Both the position numbers and the translations under genes were made by a program. From Melioribacteraceae bacterium (GTDB taxonomy: Bacteria > Bacteroidota > Ignavibacteria > Ignavibacteriales > Melioribacteraceae), in the NCBI GenBank assembly GCA_015486905.1, contig WFQV01000364.1:1-6984 (forward strand): a DNA stretch of 6,984 bases, in the 5' to 3' direction. Below, piece by piece: positions 1-6,906 of the stretch. The notes under the pieces were generated by a model, which did no database searches, was not told the origin of the DNA, and saw only the letters and a program-made list of their open reading frames with translations. Position 1 is the stretch's first letter. Every line of letters begins with the position of its first letter.

Positions 1-99
1 TGAGCGACAATACTATATTGATAAAATATAAAAGAAGGTAGAGCGGAGTCGGATTGTTTTTTCGAGAATTATTTGATGATTTTTAGGAGTAATTAAATA
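1..99. other. Upstream leader of the restriction-modification gene, no gene seen
   Basis: AT-rich sequence with no coding region I can support. The window opens with TGA, which could be the end of a truncated upstream gene, but nothing confirms this. Bases 41-54 read AGAGCGGAGTCGGA, a GC-richer patch resembling degenerate intergenic repeat sequence in related genomes. AGGAG at 85-89 is the Shine-Dalgarno site for the downstream gene, ten bases before its TTG start. No convincing promoter pair was found. Confidence 0.5.
85..89 (+). promoter_or_regulatory. Shine-Dalgarno site deciding a TTG start
   Basis: AGGAG lies ten bases before the TTG at 100-102. An in-frame TAA at 94-96 rules out any upstream start, and the translation from this TTG begins with a conserved-looking helical stretch, so initiation at TTG is supported. 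A non-ATG start may keep expression of the restriction-modification enzyme low, which is an inference. Confidence 0.65.
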
Positions 100-3000
100 T
101 TGAAAACGTTACTTGAACAATACTTAAGAAACCTCACCAACACAACTAAACGGGGAGATGCACGTGAGGAAAGCTATTATAAACATCTAGAAAATTTAAT
201 TATCGAATATGCTTCGATTCAAAGTGTAAATAAAATTGATGTTACAATTTTGCCCAAGAAAACAGAAGCGGGCAACCCCGACTTCCGAATTTGGGACGGC
301 AAGAATCATATTACAGGATACATTGAAGCAAAAGCGCCTATTGTAACTAATTTGGATTACATTGAAAGAACAGAACAATTAAAACGTTATTTGGAAACAT
401 TTCCGAATGTAATACTTACCAACTTTTACGAATTCAGATTATACCGCGACGGCCAACAAATTGCCAAAGCAACCGTTGGAAATCCATTTATTGCAAACAA
501 ACTTAAGACTGCCCCACCCGTTGAACATATTGAAGAATTTAAAGAACTCTTTGACTTGTTCTTTTCATTTTCCTTACCCAAAGTTCAGACTGCCCGTTCC
601 TTAGCTATTGAATTGGCAAAGCGTACCCGCTTTCTTCGCGACGAAGTCATTTCCGTGGAAATGGGTAACAACGGAACTAAAGGACACAAACAAATTGTCG
701 GTTTTTACGAAGCTTTTAAAAAATATCTAATTGCCACATTAACGGAAAAACAATTTGCCGACCTTTATTCCCAAACTATTACCTACGGATTATTTGCTGC
801 CCGAACGCGCGCAAATGGCGAGTTTAATAGAAAACTTGCTTTTGATTTTATTCCGCATACAATAGGTATTTTGAGAGACGTTTTTCGTTTCATATCGTTA
901 GAAGAACCTCCGAAATCCTTACAAATTATTGTGGATGACATTGCTGAAATCCTAAATATATCCGACATAAATAAAATTTTGAATGAATATCATCGCACGG
1001 GAAAAGGCAGAGACCCGATTGTTCATTTTTACGAAACCTTTCTTACTACATACGACCCGGAAGTCCGTGAACGCCGGGGAGTTTATTACACTCCCGAACC
1101 TGTTGTAGGTTACATCGTTCGCTCAATCCATTCAATTTTGAAATCACATTTTAACCTTCCGGACGGACTGGCAAACGAAGAAGTAAAATTACTCGATCCT
1201 GCCGGAGGTACGCTTACCTTCCCTGCCGAAGCTATTCGTATAGCGTCTAACGAGTTCCAAAATAAATATGGGAAAGGCGGACTACACCTCTGGCTGGCAA
1301 AACACATTCTGAAAAATTTCTATGCTTTCGAGCTGATGATGGCTCCTTACGCAATCGGACATCTGAAAATTGGGTTCATTCTTGAAGAACTCGGTTACAA
1401 AATGGGAAACGAAGAACGATTCAACTTATTTCTCACCAACACACTTGAAATTGAAGAGATTGAGCAAATATCAATGCCCTTTTATCGCGCTTTAAGCGAA
1501 GAAAGCCATTTGGCCGGTAAGGTAAAAAAAGAACAACCTGTTTTAGTTATTCTCGGAAACCCTCCCTACAGTGGTATTTCTTCAAATCCAAGTGAAAAGA
1601 AGATATTTATCAAGAAGAATAACAATTATGTTTCAAATTATATGTGGGATAAAAGACTAAACAAAGTAGTCAAGAGCTTTAAACACTCTTCAAAAGATAA
1701 AGAAGTACGACAAAAAACATTTATTGGCGAACTTTTAATGGACTACTATTTTGTTGATGGACAACCCCTTGGCGAGAAAAATCCCAAATGGCTACAAGAT
1801 GATTATGTAAAATTCCTACGCTTTGCTCAGTGGAAAATTCAAACGTCCGGCTACGGCGTTGTAGGAATGATTACTAATCACAGCTATCTTGATAACCCGA
1901 CTTTCCGTGGAATGCGCCAAAGTTTAATGAAAACTTTCGACGAAATTTACATTCTTAATTTGCACGGTAACAGCTTGAAAAAAGAAACAGCTCCGGACGG
2001 AAGCAAAGACGAGAATGTTTTCGACATTCGTCAAGGCGTTGCAATTGCATTGTTTGTGAAAAATAAAACTCCACAAAAGCACAAAATCTATTATTCCGAT
2101 TTATTTGGGCTTCGTAAAGAAAAATATGCGTGGTTAGAGAAAAACGATTTTAAGAAAAAAAATTATTCTCAAATTAAACCACAAAGTCCTTATTACTTTT
2201 TTGTTAAAAGGGAGACTAAAAAAATAAAGCAATATCTCAAGTGGAAAAAGATAAATGAAATTTTCCCTGTTAATAGTGTGGGGATTGTTACCGCGAGAGA
2301 CAATTTTGTAATTAGTTTTAATAAAATAGAATTGAAAAACAAATTACTTCAATTTAAAAATCTCTCTCAACCCGACGAAATAATTTTACAGGCTTTTAAT
2401 TTAAGAGAAAAATCAAATTGGAAAATTAAAGACGCCAGAGCAAATATTTCAAAAATTGGAAAACCCGAAGACTACATTGAAAAAATTTCCTACCGTCCAT
2501 TTGAAAAGCGTTACATATTTTATCACCCCTCTTTAGTGGAGCGACCTCGCTTTGACGTAATGCACCACTTGTTGGAAAAGAATATAGCAATAGCAGTTTC
2601 AAAACAAGTAAAAGCAAGCAGAACTTGGCAACATTGTTTAGTAACCGACTCTATTATCGAAAGTTCATTTGTTTCAAACAAGACAAGCGAAATAACATCA
2701 ATCTTTCCTTTGTATCTTTACCCTGAGTCTTCAAAGGGAAAACACAAAGCCGGTTCAATGGTAATGATGCTTTTCGAACCTGAGGAAACTTACGGTAAAA
2801 AACCCAACATCTCTCCTATTATTTTTGAAAAGTTAGAACAAGCGTTTAATAAAAAGCCTTCCCCTGAAAACATTTTCTTTTACATTTACGGAATTCTTTA
2901 CAGCAACGTTTACCGTGAAACTTACGCTGAGTTTTTGAAAATAGATTTTCCTCGTATTCCTCTCACTAAAAGTTTTGAACTTTTCAAAAAGGTCGGCGCT

Positions 3001-3360
3001 TTGGGCAAAGAGTTGGTTGAATTACATTTGTTAGAAAGCCCCGCTCTGAACAACCCGATAACAAAGTATCAAGGCAGCGGGGGAAACGACAGAATTGAAA
3101 AAATTGTTTACAAAGAAGACGAAGAACGTGTTTATATTAACAAAGAAAAACATTTTGAAGGTATTGCTCCCGAAGTTTGGAATTACCACATCGGCGGATA
3201 CCAAGTTCTGCAAAAATATCTTAAAGACCGTAAAGGACTCAATATGGACGATGCCCCTCATTATTGCAAAATAGTCACAGCTCTAAAAAAAACTATTGAA
3301 ATACAAAAACGGATAGACAAAATTTGTCCTATGGCCGAAAAAGAATTAATTGATTTTTAA
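100..3360 (+). CDS. Single-chain restriction-modification enzyme, type ISP-like (nuclease + N6-adenine methylase + specificity domain)
   Basis: Predicted to methylate adenine N6 at a specific DNA site using S-adenosylmethionine and to cut unmodified DNA. At the N-terminus, D61 (in NPDF) and E76-A-K78 (in GYIEAKAP) form a PD-(D/E)XK nuclease core. The methylase has GVYYTPEP (about 327-334, motif X-like), an AdoMet-binding motif LDPAGGTLTF (365-374) and the catalytic NPPY (487-490, in LGNPPYSG). It continues with ITNHSYLDNPTFRGMR (from 591). The C-terminus, with YRPF at 798 and WNYHIGGYQVL from 1027, resembles the type ISP specificity region. Type ISP enzymes such as LlaGI are about 1,500-1,600 residues and carry a helicase between nuclease and methylase. 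None is visible here, so the architecture is closer to type IIG. In motif I the usual second glycine (DPxxGxG) is leucine, probably a subfamily trait. TTG is the only reasonable start: a frame stop lies at 94-96 and AGGAG at 85-89. The reading frame is intact. Recognition sequence and activity cannot be read from sequence. Confidence 0.93.
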   Translation: MKTLLEQYLRNLTNTTKRGDAREESYYKHLENLIIEYASIQSVNKIDVTILPKKTEAGNPDFRIWDGKNHITGYIEAKAPIVTNLDYIERTEQLKRYLETFPNVILTNFYEFRLYRDGQQIAKATVGNPFIANKLKTAPPVEHIEEFKELFDLFFSFSLPKVQTARSLAIELAKRTRFLRDEVISVEMGNNGTKGHKQIVGFYEAFKKYLIATLTEKQFADLYSQTITYGLFAARTRANGEFNRKLAFDFIPHTIGILRDVFRFISLEEPPKSLQIIVDDIAEILNISDINKILNEYHRTGKGRDPIVHFYETFLTTYDPEVRERRGVYYTPEPVVGYIVRSIHSILKSHFNLPDGLANEEVKLLDPAGGTLTFPAEAIRIASNEFQNKYGKGGLHLWLAKHILKNFYAFELMMAPYAIGHLKIGFILEELGYKMGNEERFNLFLTNTLEIEEIEQISMPFYRALSEESHLAGKVKKEQPVLVILGNPPYSGISSNPSEKKIFIKKNNNYVSNYMWDKRLNKVVKSFKHSSKDKEVRQKTFIGELLMDYYFVDGQPLGEKNPKWLQDDYVKFLRFAQWKIQTSGYGVVGMITNHSYLDNPTFRGMRQSLMKTFDEIYILNLHGNSLKKETAPDGSKDENVFDIRQGVAIALFVKNKTPQKHKIYYSDLFGLRKEKYAWLEKNDFKKKNYSQIKPQSPYYFFVKRETKKIKQYLKWKKINEIFPVNSVGIVTARDNFVISFNKIELKNKLLQFKNLSQPDEIILQAFNLREKSNWKIKDARANISKIGKPEDYIEKISYRPFEKRYIFYHPSLVERPRFDVMHHLLEKNIAIAVSKQVKASRTWQHCLVTDSIIESSFVSNKTSEITSIFPLYLYPESSKGKHKAGSMVMMLFEPEETYGKKPNISPIIFEKLEQAFNKKPSPENIFFYIYGILYSNVYRETYAEFLKIDFPRIPLTKSFELFKKVGALGKELVELHLLESPALNNPITKYQGSGGNDRIEKIVYKEDEERVYINKEKHFEGIAPEVWNYHIGGYQVLQKYLKDRKGLNMDDAPHYCKIVTALKKTIEIQKRIDKICPMAEKELIDF

Positions 3361-3467
3361 TAAATTTACAAGTGGATTTTTCGCAGACTAAATTCAATCA
3401 GCGAAAATTCTAATCTTGAAGGAAGAGTAAAAAACAAATAAACGTTACACAATTTTAAACAATTCAA
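3361..3467. other. Intergenic, weak hairpin, no gene
   Basis: AT-rich spacer after the methylase gene. TTTTCGC (3378-3384) can pair with GCGAAAA (3401-3407) around a 16-base loop. No T-tract follows the right arm on the plus strand, so it is not a convincing intrinsic terminator. No Shine-Dalgarno site precedes the ATG at 3468. Confidence 0.4.
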
Positions 3468-4046
3468 ATGATAATATACTTAGTAGGAGACAGTTGCGTA
3501 GGAAAATCAACAATTTGAAAATTATTGGCGGATAAAATTGGTTTCACTTTCTACGATTTTGATCTTGAAATTGAGAAATATTACAAAAAACCGATTGAAA
3601 GAATCCAGCATGAAAGTATTTTTATTGATGAATATAGAAGAAAGGCAAGTGTTGCATTGGACCTATTATTTTCCAAAGAGGGTAACATCGTTGTTGCAGG
3701 AAATCCTTAGGGGCTAAAGTTTTACTCTCTAAGGGTTTATAAAAAACACAAAGCAAATAAGAACATTATTTCACTTTATATTAAGGATTCGCCCGAAAAT
3801 ATCTTGAAAAGATTAACCTTTTACGATAAAGATTCAAAACCTATAACAGTCGTTATGAACGACAAGAATAAGAAACATTATCTAAGAAAAATAAAATTAG
3901 ATCATACGTATTTCAAAAGTTCTTATGAACGTGCGGATTACCAAATAAATATTGAAAATGTTAAGCTAAATGATATTCTAAATTTGATTTTACGAAAACT
4001 TCAAGAAAGAGGGATCTCACTACCCTCAAAAGAAAAAAGGCACTAA
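3468..4046 (+). pseudogene. Shikimate-kinase-like P-loop kinase, broken by two in-frame stops
   Basis: One reading frame runs from ATG 3468 to TAA 4044-4046 (192 codons) but is interrupted by TGA at 3516-3518 (codon 17) and TAG at 3708-3710 (codon 81). Sequence on both sides belongs to one protein. The N-terminus MIIYLVGDSCVGKST contains a Walker A P-loop, and FYDFDLEIEKYY matches the D-x-D substrate region of shikimate kinases. It is followed by EYRRKASVALDLLF. Near the C-terminus, YERADYQINIENVKL matches the family's conserved R/AD region. Intact relatives would be about 170-190 residues. The first stop falls directly after GKSTI inside the P-loop helix, where homologues usually have a small residue. 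A GGA-to-TGA change is one explanation. The second follows AGNP. Without readthrough no functional kinase is made; a TTG at 3525 could only start a fragment lacking the P-loop. Because it lies away from any aro gene, this may be a kinase of unknown substrate and not AroK. Confidence 0.8.
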
Positions 4047-4091
4047 TTTAAAGTTGTTCTATTACAAAAAAGTTGTTTCTTATGAGAGATA

Positions 4092-4119
4092 TTGTTACAT
4101 TACATTAAATAAGTATTAT
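4092..4119 (+). promoter_or_regulatory. Candidate promoter of the toxin-antitoxin-like pair
   Basis: TTGTTA (4092-4097) and TATTAT (4114-4119) are separated by 16 bases and resemble -35 and -10 boxes, 37 bases before the ATG at 4156. The -10 overlaps a short inverted repeat, AAATAA (4107-4112) with TTATTT (4119-4124), that could be an operator. A direct repeat AAAGTTGTT occurs just upstream at 4050-4058 and 4069-4077. In such AT-rich DNA all of these can occur by chance. Confidence 0.28.
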
Positions 4120-4155
4120 TATTTGCTTTATCTCAATAAATACTCCTGACAAAAA

Positions 4156-4386
4156 ATGAAGTTTACACAATACTTTTTATACACACGAACTCGTCCCGAC
4201 AGAGCAAAAATAAAACTTGAATGTATTGAAGAAGGAATAAAAAATCCATGTAAAATTGAAGTGCAACAAGATGGCAGAATAAGAAAATGGACAAAGATTA
4301 AAGATAAATATTTAAGAATAATTTTACTTGAAGATGGAGAAACTGTACATAATGCCTTTTTCGATAGAAATTTTAGGGAGGAATAA
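4156..4386 (+). CDS. Small DUF4258-like protein with RPDR motif, probable toxin of a toxin-antitoxin pair
   Basis: A 76-residue soluble protein without signal peptide or membrane segment. Visible conserved-looking blocks are YTRTRPDRAKI near the N-terminus, QQDGRIRKW in the middle, and YLRIILLEDGETVHNAFFDR at the end. This arrangement of an N-terminal R-rich segment, DGRIR and a strand-rich C-terminus is what I associate with small proteins, DUF4258-like in annotation, found next to DUF2283 genes. DUF4258 and RelE/BrnT-type folds include RNase toxins, so a ribonuclease toxin role is plausible but inferred from context and size. The gene ends three bases before the DUF2283 start, so the two are almost certainly cotranscribed, and the Shine-Dalgarno site of the second gene lies inside the end of this one. 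No clear Shine-Dalgarno site precedes its own ATG. The frame is intact, unlike the genes on either side of the pair. Confidence 0.78.
   Translation: MKFTQYFLYTRTRPDRAKIKLECIEEGIKNPCKIEVQQDGRIRKWTKIKDKYLRIILLEDGETVHNAFFDRNFREE
4375..4382 (+). promoter_or_regulatory. Strong Shine-Dalgarno site for the DUF2283 gene
   Basis: AGGGAGGA ends seven bases before the ATG at 4390 and overlaps the last codons of the upstream gene. It is the best ribosome binding site in the window, while the upstream partner has none. That asymmetry would favour more of the second protein, as expected if it is the antitoxin. Confidence 0.7.
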
Positions 4387-4389
4387 AAA

Positions 4390-4620
4390 ATGACTATCAA
4401 TTACTTTGCAGATACAGACACCGCACTATTAGAATTCTCAAACAAACCCGTAAAAGAAACTGTCGAAATCTCTGAAAACTTATACGTTGATATTGATAAT
4501 AATGGAAATCCCGTGAGTTTAACAATTGAACACGCATCTGTGTCGGCGAATTTACCGAATATTTCATTCAAACAGATAACAAAAGAAGAAAAAATTTTGA
4601 AAAATGCCGAATTACAATGA
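4390..4620 (+). CDS. DUF2283 family protein, probable antitoxin partner
   Basis: A 76-residue protein matching the DUF2283 pattern: an N-terminal strand with YFADTDTALLEF, a central ETVEISENLYVDIDNNGNPVSLTIEHAS, and a short charged tail. DUF2283 proteins are small, single-domain and often encoded next to DUF4258-type proteins. The shared interpretation is an antitoxin or partner protein, not proven for this family member. It starts three bases after the upstream stop, with a strong AGGGAGGA ribosome binding site. It ends in TGA at 4618-4620. A short ORF at 4604-4657 (18 codons) overlaps its end and overlaps the next start in an ATGA. That ORF is probably chance, though it could couple translation to the DUF4160 remnant. 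Confidence 0.83.
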   Translation: MTINYFADTDTALLEFSNKPVKETVEISENLYVDIDNNGNPVSLTIEHASVSANLPNISFKQITKEEKILKNAELQ

Positions 4621-4653
4621 GAAAGAGATAATAACTCTTGAACATATAAAAAA

Positions 4654-4808
4654 ATGAGCTCGACAATTTTTAGGGAAGACGGTTACAGATTTTTTTCTTC
4701 ACAAGAGCAGAAACACGGAAACATGTTCGTGTGGCTTCAAATGAAGGAGAAGCAAAGTTTTGATCAGAACCTGAAATTGAATTAGGTAGTGTAACAAATT
4801 TTATGTAA
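4654..4808 (+). pseudogene. DUF4160 gene remnant (frameshift, internal TGA, short 3' end)
   Basis: From ATG 4654 the translation begins MSSTIFREDGYRFF, the typical N-terminus of DUF4160 proteins. After the run of seven T at 4690-4696 the homologous sequence continues in the -1 frame. There it reads FFFTRAETRKHVRVASNEGE (from 4692), where the family has an H-x-H-V motif, then AKF, a TGA at 4761-4763, and SEPEIELGSVTNFM before TAA at 4806-4808. The TGA sits where DUF4160 proteins usually carry tryptophan (AKFW.EP), so TGG to TGA is the likely change. The one-base shift fits loss of a T from a run of eight. Intact members are about 80 residues, so the 3' end also seems missing. DUF4160 genes are often paired with DUF2442 in toxin-antitoxin-like loci; no DUF2442 gene is visible here. 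A perfect inverted repeat starts five bases after the remnant. Confidence 0.72.
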
Positions 4809-4812
4809 ATGG

Positions 4813-4864
4813 AATTCCTCAGAAGTGTAGTTGGAGTGTAACGAAACGGAGCTTCTGAGGAATT
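4813..4864. repeat. Perfect 13-bp inverted repeat with 26-base loop (REP-like hairpin)
   Basis: AATTCCTCAGAAG (4813-4825) is the exact reverse complement of CTTCTGAGGAATT (4852-4864). The loop (4826-4851) is purine-rich and contains TTGGAGTGTAACGAAACGGA. No T-tract follows on either strand, so an intrinsic terminator is unlikely. The layout suits a REP-like or small mobile hairpin, or a structured RNA leader of the esterase gene 70 bases downstream. The loop weakly resembles the GGAGT..CGGA patch at 41-54. Confidence 0.75.
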
Positions 4865-4933
4865 TGCGAAAAATTTAATTAACTTAATTTAACCATTTAT
4901 GAAATTATCAGAAGAACAATTCGGGATTCAACG

Positions 4934-5737
4934 ATGAAAAAGTTCGTTTTAATTCTTTCGTTTATTTTTACATTTAACCTTTTTGCTCAGGACACTTTAA
5001 TATTTCATCGAGATTACATTCCCTGGCCGGACACTACCTTGGTTTTCCTTCCACATCAACAAAAGCCGGTTATTAAACTGCCACTTCTGTTCCTTCTCCA
5101 CGGCTGGGCGGGAACTTACAGGCAATGGAATCGGGAGATAAATTTGCAGGATTACGCCGACAACTACGGCTGGATTATTGTTACTCCCGACGGTTTCTAC
5201 AACTCCTGGTATGTAAACAGTCCGCGCAAAAAGAATTGCCAGTTCGAAACTTTCTTCTGAAAAGATTTGGTACCCAAGTTATTTGCCGAATACAAAATTG
5301 ACAGCTCGAAAATTTTTATTTCGGGTTTAAGTATGGGCGGACACGGTGCAATGACGTTGTTTTTAAAACATCCCAAATTTTTCTTAAGTGCAGGAAGCAC
5401 AAGCGGTATTTTGGATTTGACTTATTTCCCGGACCGCTGGAGTATGAAGAACGCACTGGGAAGTATTGAAAAATATCCCGACGCCTGGAAAAATAACTCT
5501 GCAATTTACCTATTGAAAAATATTGCAGGGACAAATAAGCAAATCATTTTCGATTGCGGAACCGAAGGCTTTGCTTACAATGTTAACAAAAAGTTTTTCG
5601 ACGAATGCCGGCGGTTGAAAATCAAAGCTACTTTCATTTCTCAGCCTGGACGGCACACACATTCCTACTGGCGCAAAAGCATTAAATACCATTTCTTCTT
5701 TTTTAACCAATTACTGAAAGAAATGGGAAAGAAGTAG
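4934..5737 (+). pseudogene. Secreted alpha/beta-hydrolase esterase interrupted by one TGA
   Basis: A single frame from ATG 4934 to TAG 5735-5737 (267 codons) is open except for TGA at 5258-5260 (codon 109). The N-terminus MKKFVLILSFIFTFNLFAQ is a signal peptide, probably cut after A18, so the product would be exported. The fold is that of the esterase D / feruloyl esterase-like family: oxyanion-hole LLHGWAG (54-60), nucleophile elbow GLSMGG with Ser133, catalytic Asp207 in FDCGTEGF, and His241 in QPGRHTHSYW. All three catalytic residues lie after the stop, so a product ending at TGA would be inactive. The stop follows QFETFF and precedes KDLVPK; tryptophan or another aromatic would fit. The gene's other eight tryptophans are all TGG, which argues against recoding. 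A 12-codon ORF (4899-4937) overlaps the start in an ATGA. The natural substrate is unknown. It could be a sequencing error in a functional gene. Confidence 0.82.
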
Positions 5738-5751
5738 GAAAAAATAATTCT

Positions 5752-6853
5752 TTAATTCCCGCTGAATTTTAGCAAATAGGCTTTAATGAATTCGTTAATT
5801 TCACCGTCCATTACTGCTTGAACGTTTGAAGTCTCAACGTTTGTGCGGTGGTCTTTCACCATATTGTAAGGGTGAAAAACGTACGAACGGATTTGACTTC
5901 CCCATTCGATTTTCATTTTGCCCTTTTCAATCTCGTCCATTTCGGAGGTTTGCTTTTCCAATTCCTTTTGGTAAAGTTTCGATTTTAAAATTCTTAAAGC
6001 GTTATTTTTATTTTGCAACTGGGAACGCTCGCTTTGGCACGCGGCTACAAATCCCGTGGGAACGTGAGTAATTCGGACAGCCGTTTCAACTTTATTCACA
6101 TTCTGCCCGCCTTTGCCTCCGGAACGGAAAGTGTCTATTTTCAAATCTGCCGGGTTGATTTCGATTTCAATTGAATCGTCCACTTCAGGCATTACAAATA
6201 CCGAAGCAAATGAGGTGTGCCTTCGCTTGTTAGAATCGAACGGTGAGATACGCACTAAACGATGCACACCGCTTTCCGCTTTCAGATAACCGTAGGCAAA
6301 TTCGCCCTCGACTTCCAGCATGGCGCTTTTAATTCCCGCACCCTCACCGTCCAATCTGTCGATCAGTTTCATTTTAAAATCATTTTTCTCACCCCAACGG
6401 AAATACATTCGCATCAGCATTTCCGCCCAATCCTGTGCCTCTGTACCTCCCGCACCGGCATGAATGGTGAGAATGCAGTTTTTATCGTCGTCTTTTCCAC
6501 TTAACATACTCTTAAATTCAGCATCGCCGATTTTCTCCTCTAACTTTGCAAGGTCTTTTTCTATTTCTTCTTCCTGGCTTTCGTCCTCTTCCATTTCCGC
6601 AAGCTCAATAAATTCGGCAAGTTCCGTGTAAGGCTTTTCCAAGTTCTCCCAAAGCTCGATCCACGTCCGGAGGGATTTTATTTTCCGAAGGGTTGCTTGT
6701 GCTGATTTCTGATCGTTCCAAAAATCGGAGTGCTCGGAAAGTGCTCGGAGTCTTTCAATCTCCTCGTTCTTGGAATCTACATTAAAGATAACCTCGTAGA
6801 TTCTCTATTTTCTGATGAAGCTCTTCCAACTTTTTCTTTTGTTCTACAAACAT
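5752..6853 (-). CDS. prfB: Peptide chain release factor 2 (RF2), made by programmed +1 frameshifting
   Basis: RF2 recognises UGA and UAA in the ribosomal A site and triggers release of the finished protein. The ATG at 6853-6851 follows GAGGA (6862-6858). Codons 1-23 end in ENLRGYL and meet TAA (6784-6782). Skipping one base after CTT continues in frame as NVDSKNEEIERLR to the TAA at 5754-5752. The full product is 366 residues, against 365 in E. coli. In shifted numbering it has HAGAGGTEAQDW (about 131-142), the stop-codon-reading tripeptide SPF (203-205, in RISPFDSNKRRHTSF) and the catalytic GGQ (248-250, in SGGKGGQNVNK). Without the shift only 23 residues are made. It is convergent with the esterase, 14 bases apart. 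All its tryptophans are TGG. The identity is certain; the frameshift mechanism is strongly indicated by the site. Confidence 0.96.
6782..6796 (-). promoter_or_regulatory. prfB: prfB +1 recoding site with TAA in place of TGA
   Basis: On the coding strand the site reads CGA GGT TAT CTT TAA T. The internal Shine-Dalgarno-like GAGGT (6795-6791) lies three bases before CTT, the same spacing as the E. coli site, and LRGYL is conserved. CTT can slip +1 onto TTT. The known autoregulatory design uses UGA followed by C, read poorly when RF2 is scarce. Here the stop is UAA followed by U, which RF1 also reads. Confidence 0.85.
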
Positions 6854-6876
6854 GCTTTCCTCAAAATTTTTGAACG

Positions 6877-6884
6877 CAAAAATA
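6877..6884 (-). promoter_or_regulatory. Candidate Bacteroidota-type -7 element for prfB
   Basis: The minus strand reads TATTTTTG, an exact match to the TAnnTTTG -7 consensus of Bacteroidota, 23 bases upstream of the prfB ATG. No TTTG -33 element is found at the usual 19-21 base spacing, so support is limited. Confidence 0.25.
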
Positions 6885-6906
6885 TAAATTATTTGGCAAA
6901 TAAACT

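Noticed and set aside
2155..2162. Run of eight A in the methylase gene as a phase-variation switch
   Set aside because: Runs of this length are expected in DNA this AT-rich, the frame is open, and known switches in such genes usually use longer tracts.
100..3360. Methylase of a BREX (PglX) or DISARM system
   Set aside because: No ATPase, helicase, phosphatase or other partner gene of either system is in the window, and the protein has its own nuclease core, which fits a stand-alone restriction-modification enzyme.
4128..4400. 90-codon minus-strand ORF over the small gene pair
   Set aside because: It is the antisense shadow of the DUF4258-like gene, with no family signature and no ribosome binding site.
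4604..4657. 18-codon ORF bridging the DUF2283 gene and the DUF4160 remnant
   Set aside because: Too short, no recognisable family and only a weak A-rich upstream site; the ATGA overlap with 4654 is likely chance.
5725..5760. Bidirectional terminator between the esterase and prfB
   Set aside because: GGGAAAGAA can pair with TTCTTT and CCC only with a four-base bulge on one side; the stem is weak and AT-rich, so it is not claimed.
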